A stretch of DNA of 41,251 bases from CAUPWF01 sp964367685. GTDB lineage: Bacteria; Bacillota; Clostridia; Lachnospirales; Lachnospiraceae. The stretch's first letter is position 1. The number at the start of each line of letters is the position of its first letter. A program made the translations under genes and the position numbers. Under the pieces are notes generated by a model. That model saw nothing but the letters and a program-made list of their open reading frames with translations. It did no database searches and was not told where the DNA came from. The stretch covers positions 1-41,251 of the forward strand of contig CAYIYM010000021.1 of NCBI GenBank assembly GCA_964367685.1. The letters are read 5' to 3'. This document shows positions 35,718 through 41,251 of the stretch, one piece after another.

Positions 35718-35746
35718 TTGACTGTCTTTTGCTTATAGTTTAATAT
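35718..35746 (+). promoter_or_regulatory. Promoter of the AraC-type regulator gene
   Basis: TTGACT (35718-35723), a 17-nt spacer and TAATAT (35741-35746). Transcription would begin near 35753, just before a perfect palindrome. No equally good reverse-strand promoter for the isomerase-kinase pair was found. Confidence 0.6.
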
Positions 35747-35759
35747 TATTTGTAATGAA

Positions 35760-35775
35760 TTGCAATCGATTGCAA
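35760..35775. promoter_or_regulatory. Perfect 16-bp palindromic operator (TTGCAATCGATTGCAA)
   Basis: A perfect palindrome with a central CG, the form typical of LacI/GalR-family operators. It lies between the divergent isomerase-kinase and araC genes, at about +8 to +23 of the araC promoter. No LacI-family gene is in the window. Confidence 0.75.
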
Positions 35776-35807
35776 ATGCCGTACAAAATTAATAAAGGAG
35801 GGGCGAG

Positions 35808-36683
35808 ATGAATCAACCATTTGATTGGCAAGATTATTATTATCATTCAAAAACAAGGATTGTATATACGAAAACAGAAATGAATATTCCGGGATTAACG
35901 ATGTTTGGGAAGCATACTATGACAAATGCTTTCCCGCCGCTTCCTCCTCATTATCATCAGAATTGTTTTGAGATAACATTGGTTACAAATGGGCGGATTT
36001 CTTTCAATATTACAGATGAGGAATATGATTTGACAGGTTGTGATATCTTTATTACATATCCAAATCAGGTTCATAGCACTAATTTGGCGCCTCTTTCAGC
36101 AGGAGAAATATACTGGTTTCAGTTAAATGTAGAAGAATTTCAAGAGGGGTTGTACTTGAATCAAGAAGCAAGTGAGCATTTGATTGCTACACTTTGGAAC
36201 TTAAAGAAACATAAGGTGAACCTAAAGAATTCGAAAGTTGCGACTTATATAAGGCAAGCGTTTCATAGCATGCGTGTGGCAGAAAAAAATTATGTGGCAG
36301 CAAATTTACTATCTCTTGCCTTGTTACAATTGCAAGAGTTGCAATCAAATGAAACGGCTGAGATCACAGAAGATATTGAGTGTGTATTAGAATATATTGA
36401 TGCCCATATTGGCGAGTCCTTGTCTTTGGATGAGTTAGCGAAGGTTGCCAATTTGTCGACTTCTCAATTTAAGCAGAAGTTTCGTATACAGATAGGAAGT
36501 GCGCCAAGGCATTATATTAATTATATGAAAATTAAGACGGCGGAAGAACTGCTAAAAAAGGGAATTTCTATTACAGAAACAGCAATGAAATTAGGGTTTG
36601 AAAGTAGTAGTTACTTTGCAGTTGTGTTCAAACGATATAATGCGTGTAGTCCAAGAATGTTTCAAAACAGGAGTGAAAAATAA
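35808..36683 (+). CDS. AraC-family transcriptional regulator of the sugar locus
   Basis: A 291-residue AraC protein. The N-terminal 150 residues form a cupin-like sensing domain (HYHQNCFEITLVTNG, then FITYPNQVHS). The C-terminal pair of HTH motifs runs from about 190, with SLDELAKVANLSTSQFKQKF as the first and ISITETAMKLGFESSSYF as the second. It probably activates the sugar-import genes downstream, which is inferred from position. AAAGGAGG precedes ATG 35808. It is divergent from the isomerase and kinase genes and has its own promoter and terminator. Confidence 0.9.
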   Translation: MNQPFDWQDYYYHSKTRIVYTKTEMNIPGLTMFGKHTMTNAFPPLPPHYHQNCFEITLVTNGRISFNITDEEYDLTGCDIFITYPNQVHSTNLAPLSAGEIYWFQLNVEEFQEGLYLNQEASEHLIATLWNLKKHKVNLKNSKVATYIRQAFHSMRVAEKNYVAANLLSLALLQLQELQSNETAEITEDIECVLEYIDAHIGESLSLDELAKVANLSTSQFKQKFRIQIGSAPRHYINYMKIKTAEELLKKGISITETAMKLGFESSSYFAVVFKRYNACSPRMFQNRSEK

Positions 36684-36695
36684 AAGAGTGTAAGG

Positions 36696-36734
36696 AAGGT
36701 CGTAAATAGAAGTTACTATTTGCGACTTTTTTTG
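36696..36734 (+). terminator. Terminator of the AraC-type gene
   Basis: A 14-bp stem with two G-T wobbles (36696-36709 with 36716-36729), a six-base loop and a run of seven T. Confidence 0.88.
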
Positions 36735-36748
36735 TAGATAGATAATAT

Positions 36749-36762
36749 GACAAACGCTTGCA
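36749..36762. promoter_or_regulatory. cre-like/LacI-family site upstream of the sugar ABC operon
   Basis: Read on the reverse strand, TGCAAGCGTTTGTC agrees with the CcpA cre consensus at most of its 14 positions, including the central CG. It lies about 33 nt upstream of the candidate promoter. Carbon catabolite control is plausible for a sucrose locus. Confidence 0.45.
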
Positions 36763-36794
36763 TTGATTTAAACATAAATTAAATGAGTGAGATG

Positions 36795-36824
36795 TTGAAA
36801 AAAAGCGAAATAAATACAAATAAT
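36795..36824 (+). promoter_or_regulatory. Candidate promoter of the sugar ABC operon
   Basis: TTGAAA (36795-36800), an 18-nt spacer and AATAAT (36819-36824), 35-60 nt upstream of the first gene. Confidence 0.4.
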
Positions 36825-36880
36825 TGGTTGAAATGCACAATAATTAAAAGGTGATTTAGTGCAATAAAGCAAAAAAAGTA

Positions 36881-38179
36881 TTGGCAATTTTGGCATCTAC
36901 AGTTTTGACAGTGGGATTATTAAGTGGATGTGGTAGTTCGAATGAATCTACAGAATCAGGAGATTCAGGTAGCTCATCAGAGTCTTCAGATGAAGTGGTA
37001 GAAATTTCTGTTTTAACGTCAAAAGCAGATATTGTACCATTTTTTGAGCCTGCATTAGAGGCATATGAAGAAGAGAATGGAATCATTATTAATTTTGAAA
37101 TCGTTGGAGAAGGACAATCACCTTACGAAGCAATGCAAGTAAAGTATTCTTCAGGAGATGCACCTACATTGGCATTAGTTGACTGTAATGACATTGTTGC
37201 ATTAGGAGAAGAGCATGGTGTGCCACTGGATGATGAGAAGTGGGTTGCAGATGGTGGAGAAACTTATGGAGTAAGTGTAAATGATACATTATATGGATTT
37301 CCATTCAGTCTTGAAGGAAGAGGTATTTTATATAACAAAACTGCAATTGAAGAAACATTAGGTGAAGAATTTGATCCAAGTTCAATTACAAATATTGAAG
37401 AGTTTGATGCATTCTGTGCGAGATTAGTAGAAGCAGGAATGGAAAAACCTACAATTGTAACAAAAGAAGATTGGTCACTTGGGGCACACTATATGGGTCT
37501 GATGTATGAGCAGCAAGACGGAACAGAAGCTGGGTCACAAGCATTTGTTGATGGTCTAAAAGCAGGGGACAATGTTGGTGAGAACGAGAAGTTTAATAGC
37601 TTAATGGATACATTTGATGTATTAATGAAATACAATATCAATGGCGAAGATCCAATGGCAGTTGATTATGACTTAGATAATGCAAATTTTGCAGAAGGCG
37701 AAGCAGCATTTTGGTTTAATGGAAACTGGGTATGGCCAGTAGTAAGTAGTTTTGCAGAAGAAGATACTGAATTTGGTATGTTACCAACATTCCAAGGTGA
37801 AGGTGATGAATTCAATACATTAGTAAATGCAGTAGGTTCAAAACAATTCATGATTGATAACTCAGCCTCTGATGCAGAAATTCAAGCAGCAAAAGATTTA
37901 TTAAACTGGTTAGTTTATGATGAAGAAGCACAATACATGATGGCAGAAGAAATTCAGGCTGTTCCATGTTTTACAACATATGGGGCAAGTGAGGAAAATA
38001 AAATTGGTATGGCTCTTAAAGAGTATGCGGATGCAGGACAAACATTTAATCAGTATAACGGATTACCAGGAGATCACTGGGCAACAGTTGGGGCTTTCGT
38101 GCAGAAATACTTAGCAGGAGCAGCAACAAGAGATGAATTAGCAACAAGTATTAATGAATATTGGGTAAACCAAAAATAA
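36881..38179 (+). CDS. Sugar ABC transporter substrate-binding lipoprotein (start region disrupted)
   Basis: A family-1 extracellular sugar-binding protein of 432 residues from TTG 36881. The hydrophobic segment ILASTVLTVGLL ends in the lipobox LSGC, then comes a Ser/Glu-rich linker and the binding fold (for example FPFSLEGRGILYNK and the late FNGNWVWPVV). From TTG 36881 the signal peptide lacks its positive N-region. The codons just upstream in frame read N-K-A-K-K-V, an ideal N-region, but have no start codon. A GTG at 36859, well placed after AAGGTGAT, would join them if the C at 36862 were removed. It precedes two MalFG-like permeases and a GH32 gene, so sucrose or fructo-oligosaccharide is the expected ligand. 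Confidence 0.88.
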   Translation: MAILASTVLTVGLLSGCGSSNESTESGDSGSSSESSDEVVEISVLTSKADIVPFFEPALEAYEEENGIIINFEIVGEGQSPYEAMQVKYSSGDAPTLALVDCNDIVALGEEHGVPLDDEKWVADGGETYGVSVNDTLYGFPFSLEGRGILYNKTAIEETLGEEFDPSSITNIEEFDAFCARLVEAGMEKPTIVTKEDWSLGAHYMGLMYEQQDGTEAGSQAFVDGLKAGDNVGENEKFNSLMDTFDVLMKYNINGEDPMAVDYDLDNANFAEGEAAFWFNGNWVWPVVSSFAEEDTEFGMLPTFQGEGDEFNTLVNAVGSKQFMIDNSASDAEIQAAKDLLNWLVYDEEAQYMMAEEIQAVPCFTTYGASEENKIGMALKEYADAGQTFNQYNGLPGDHWATVGAFVQKYLAGAATRDELATSINEYWVNQK

Positions 38180-38187
38180 TACAACAA

Positions 38188-38213
38188 TTATGGCGTAGGA
38201 AACTACGCCATAA
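38188..38213 (+). terminator. Intercistronic hairpin after the sugar-binding protein gene
   Basis: A perfect 11-bp stem (38188-38198 with 38203-38213) with a GAAA tetraloop and only a weak T-rich tail. Such hairpins after binding-protein genes commonly protect the upstream mRNA or partly stop transcription, raising binding protein over permease. Confidence 0.75.
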
Positions 38214-38311
38214 ATTTTAATTACGAATACAAAGAAACATGGATTTTTTCACGATGAGGTGAGAAGAAAGATGAGACTTTTATATAAAAATGAAGTATGG
38301 AGGATAAGATT

Positions 38312-39348
38312 ATGAAAGAAAACACAATGGCTAATAAAATTAGAATGTATCTAATGTTTGCAGGACCAGCTATGGTTGCATTTGTAGCAGTTATTATTAT
38401 TCCTTTTTTGTACGNNNNNNNNNNNNNNNNNNNNNNNNNNNNNNNNNNNNNNNNNNNNNNNNNNNNNNNNNNNNNNNNNNNNNNNNNNNNNNNNNNNNNN
38501 NNNNNNNNNNNNNNGCAGGACCAGCTATGGTTGCATTTGTAGCAGTTATTATTATTCCTTTTTTGTACGGTGTTTATTTAACATTCACAGATTGGAATGG
38601 AATATCAAAGGAAATTAACTTTATTGGTTTTCAAAATTTTGCAGAAGTGTTTGCAGATGTAGAGTTTTGGAATGCATTATTGTTAACATTAATTTATGTA
38701 GTTGTAAGTACTGTAGGAGTGCAAATTGTAGCATTCTTCTTGGCATATTTATTAACAAGTGGAATCAAGGGACAGAATTTCTTCCGTGCTGGATTCTTTA
38801 CACCGAACCTCATTGGGGGGATTGTGCTTGGATTTATCTGGCAGTTTATTTTTTCGAAAGCTATGCCAGCAATTGGTGAGGTTGCAGAAATCGGATTTTT
38901 GGAATCATCATTTCTCTCGGAACCAATGACAGCAATGATGGCAATTATGTTAGTAACAATTTGGCAGTATTCAGGGTATATGATGTTAATTTATGTAGCA
39001 GGATTTGCAGGAGTGCCAGAAGAATTATTAGAAGCAGCAAAAATAGATGGATGCAACGCTGTTCAAGTAATGAAGAATATTACAATTCCGTTGATTCAGC
39101 AATCATTCGTTATCTGTACATTTTTAACATTAACAAGATGTTTTATGGTTTACGATTTGAACTTATCATTAACAGGTGGAGAACCTTATGGAAGCACAGT
39201 TATGGCAGCACTACACGTATACCAAAAAGCATTTAAATCAAGACAATTTGGAGTAGGTCAGGCAGAATCCTTGGTTCTATTCTTTGTAGTAGCAGCAGTA
39301 GCAATTGTACAATTCTACTTAGGAAAACGTAAGGAGGTAGAGGCATAA
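38312..39348 (+). CDS. Sugar ABC permease, MalF-like (split by assembly gap)
   Basis: The start is ATG 38312, 8 nt after GGAGG. Ns at 38415-38514 interrupt the gene, but the 55 bp on each side are identical; deleting one copy plus the Ns leaves 882 nt, an intact 293-residue frame. The joined protein has six membrane helices and the EAA loop EELLEAAKIDGCNAVQVMKNITIPLI that docks on the ATPase. It is the first of two permeases. No dedicated ATPase is seen, so a shared MsmK-type ATPase encoded elsewhere is likely. Its stop overlaps the next start as TAATG. Confidence 0.92.
38360..38569. repeat. Assembly gap (100 N) flanked by identical 55-bp ends
   Basis: Positions 38360-38414 and 38515-38569 are identical over 55 nt around Ns 38415-38514. 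As with the gap at 9965, the equal length points to an unmerged k-mer overlap between contigs. Confidence 0.93.
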
Positions 39349-40190
39349 TGGGACAGAAAAAATTAGCAGCTAAATTAGCAATTATGACGGGATTAGTTTT
39401 ATTATTTATTGCATATATGACACCTTTTTTCTTAGTGATTATTAACTCATTTAAAAGGAAAATTAGTATTATCAAGGAACCTTTATTATTAATTGATGAA
39501 GAAGGAATTCAATGGGATAACTATATATCTGCATTTGAAGAAATGAATTATCTAACAACTTTTACAAACTCGTTTATTATAACAGTGTGTAGTGTGACAG
39601 CAATTATTATCTTGGCGTCATTAGCGGCATATTACTTCGCAAGATCAAAGACATTTGGATCAAGATTTAGTTTTTCGCTGATTGTAGCTGCAATGGTAAT
39701 TCCATTTCAAACAATCATGATTCCTATTGTTTCTATCTATGGGAGTAAGTTAGATATATTAAATAGCAGAATAACATTGATTTTCATGTATATGGGATTT
39801 GGAATGGCACTGGCAGTATTTATTTATCATGGATTTATCAAATCAGGGATTCCAATCTCGTTAGAAGAAGCGGCGGTAATTGATGGATGTAAACCATATC
39901 AGGTATTTTTTAAAGTTGTATTACCTTTATTAAAGCCAACCACTGCAACAATTATCATCTTGGATGTACTTTGGATTTGGAATGATTATCTGCTTCCATC
40001 ACTAGTGCTTGGGAAGAAAGAGCTTTATACATTGCCACTTTCTACTTATTCTTTCTATGGAACTTACTCAAGTGACTTAGGGAAGATTATGGCAGGTCTA
40101 GTAATTACAATTATTCCTGTAATTATTATTTATTTAGTATTGCAAAAACAGATTATTTCAGGTGTAGTAGCAGGAGCAGTAAAATCATAA
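39348..40190 (+). CDS. Sugar ABC permease, MalG-like
   Basis: A 280-residue permease with six membrane helices and the EAA loop LEEAAVIDGCKPYQVFFKVVLPLLKP near residue 190. It forms the heterodimeric channel with the preceding permease. AAGGAGG lies upstream of ATG 39348, and the start shares one base with the previous stop, indicating translational coupling. The hydrolase gene begins 23 nt later. Confidence 0.94.
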   Translation: MGQKKLAAKLAIMTGLVLLFIAYMTPFFLVIINSFKRKISIIKEPLLLIDEEGIQWDNYISAFEEMNYLTTFTNSFIITVCSVTAIIILASLAAYYFARSKTFGSRFSFSLIVAAMVIPFQTIMIPIVSIYGSKLDILNSRITLIFMYMGFGMALAVFIYHGFIKSGIPISLEEAAVIDGCKPYQVFFKVVLPLLKPTTATIIILDVLWIWNDYLLPSLVLGKKELYTLPLSTYSFYGTYSSDLGKIMAGLVITIIPVIIIYLVLQKQIISGVVAGAVKS

Positions 40191-40213
40191 TTGTATAATA
40201 AGGGGATCTATCA

Positions 40214-41251
40214 ATGAAGAAATTTATAGAAGTTAACACAAGGTATATGATTATACCAGTATCAAGAAAGCAAGGAAATACAAGAGTTGAATTATTCAAT
40301 GATGGAGTAAAGCTTGAAGAATTTGATTTGACAATTTCTGGGGAGTGTGATTTATTTGCTACTTATGACTTAGAAAATTTAAAATGCACTGACTTCTCTA
40401 TGGAAGGTGATTTTACAGAGGAATGGTTTGCTAAAATCCGATTTAGTAATGAAAAACCTAACTACGATAATAACCATAAAAGCATTCATTATTTCCCGTC
40501 ATTTGGTTGGTTAAATGACCCCAATGGTTTGTACTATAAGAATGGTGAATTCCATATTTATCATCAATATAATCCATATGGAGTTCTTCATGGAAATATG
40601 CACTGGGGATATACGAAGACAAAAGACTTTATCAATTTTACACCAATGGAAGTTGTAATGAAGCCAGATGAAGATGGAGCAATGTTTTCAGGTTGTGGAT
40701 TTGTCGATGAGAAAGATGAATTTGGATTTGGAAAAGATACCCCCGTATTTTTCTATACTTGTGCAGGTGGAATGTCAACTTGGTCAAAAGATAAAAAATT
40801 TGTACAAAAACTCGCCTATCTAAAAGAGGGACAATTAGAGTTAGAACAATCGGATCTGTTCTACATGGAACATAGAATCCATGAGAATAGAGATCCAAAA
40901 GTATTTTACCATAAAGAAAGCAAAGGATATATCTTGGTACTATTTGAAGATGTGTTTAGTTATCGTATTTATCGTTCAGATGACTTGAAAGAATGGGCGG
41001 TAGTGGATGAAATTACATGCGAAGGAATGTGGGAGTGTCCTGATTTGTTTTGTATAAGGGATCAAGTTAGCGGAGAAACAAAGTGGGTGTTTTGGTCAGC
41101 TGATGGATACTATTTGCTAGGTGAATTTGATGGATACAAATTCAAAACTGATGGAGTTCGCAAAGAAGCTTATCCAGTTTTAGAAGATAAATCGTTGACA
41201 AGGGCATATGCAGCGCAAACATTTGCTAATATGGGAGAAGAGGTGTTGCAA
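40214..41251 (+). CDS. Glycoside hydrolase family 32 (sucrase/fructanase), truncated at the window edge
   Basis: The frame opens at ATG 40214 after AGGGGAT and is still open after 346 codons at the last base, so the 3' end is missing. The three GH32 catalytic blocks are visible: WLNDPNG with nucleophile D102, RDP at 226-228 (transition-state stabiliser), and W-E-C-P with acid/base E274. About 90 residues precede the first block, a possible small extra domain. No signal peptide is seen, so the enzyme acts in the cytosol on imported sucrose or short fructans, releasing fructose for the kinase encoded nearby. Sucrase, levanase and inulinase activity cannot be separated from this sequence. Confidence 0.93.
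   Translation, partial: MKKFIEVNTRYMIIPVSRKQGNTRVELFNDGVKLEEFDLTISGECDLFATYDLENLKCTDFSMEGDFTEEWFAKIRFSNEKPNYDNNHKSIHYFPSFGWLNDPNGLYYKNGEFHIYHQYNPYGVLHGNMHWGYTKTKDFINFTPMEVVMKPDEDGAMFSGCGFVDEKDEFGFGKDTPVFFYTCAGGMSTWSKDKKFVQKLAYLKEGQLELEQSDLFYMEHRIHENRDPKVFYHKESKGYILVLFEDVFSYRIYRSDDLKEWAVVDEITCEGMWECPDLFCIRDQVSGETKWVFWSADGYYLLGEFDGYKFKTDGVRKEAYPVLEDKSLTRAYAAQTFANMGEEVLQ

Noticed and set aside
1..41251. CRISPR arrays, insertion sequences, prophage genes, tRNA-Sec
   Set aside because: None was found by reading the intergenic regions on both strands; the only tandem array is the short 14-bp repeat at 11202-11285.

Overview
The window is a low-GC, densely coded stretch of a Firmicutes chromosome, most likely a Lachnospiraceae-type Clostridium relative. 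Pointers are the class III fructose-1,6-bisphosphatase, an isoleucine T-box leader in front of a long type-2 IleS, a complete selenocysteine operon whose selD is itself read through a UGA, strong purine-rich ribosome sites and sigma-A promoters close to consensus. No mobile element, CRISPR array or rRNA gene was seen.

Layout. 1-402: three tRNA genes (Asn, Glu, Cys) and a terminator. 586-3545: a FUSC/ArAE membrane protein, a YfcE-type phosphodiesterase and an M24 aminopeptidase. 3617-7600: a reverse-strand RNA-type methyltransferase, then class III fbp and a dTDP-4-dehydrorhamnose-reductase-like protein. 7596-10156 (reverse): an SsuABC/TauABC-type importer (lipoprotein, permease, ATPase). 10439-18732: the selenium operon yedF-selD-selA-selB-lysR-csd-DUF3343-DUF6062. 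18976-20361 (reverse): argH. 20563-21411: an EamA transporter. 21506-25186: thrB-hom-thrC behind an operator-like dyad. 25277-25981 (reverse): a PilZ/YcgR-like protein. 26194-27519: a uracil permease. 27574-27948 (reverse): an MntR-like repressor. 28039-31448: T-box and ileS. 31472-33910: glgP. 34037-41251: a sucrose/fructan uptake locus with fructokinase, D-lyxose-isomerase-like cupin, AraC regulator, sugar ABC importer and a GH32 hydrolase cut by the window edge.

How it works together. In the selenium operon SelD makes selenophosphate, SelA charges seryl-tRNA(Sec), SelB delivers it, and YedF, the class V desulfurase-like enzyme and the DUF3343 protein probably mobilise or carry Se/S; the LysR gene overlaps selB and may regulate the set. 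The tRNA-Sec gene was not found here. In the sugar locus the importer brings in sucrose or short fructans, the signal-less GH32 enzyme cuts them in the cytosol, the PfkB kinase phosphorylates fructose and the isomerase may link fructose with mannose or a pentulose.

Sequence quality. Both 100-N gaps (9965-10064 and 38415-38514) are flanked by exact 55-bp copies of the same sequence. Deleting one copy plus the Ns (155 nt) restores a single intact reading frame in each broken gene, so these are unmerged contig overlaps, not biological duplications. The start region of the sugar-binding lipoprotein (36859-36881) appears to carry a one-base frame disruption.
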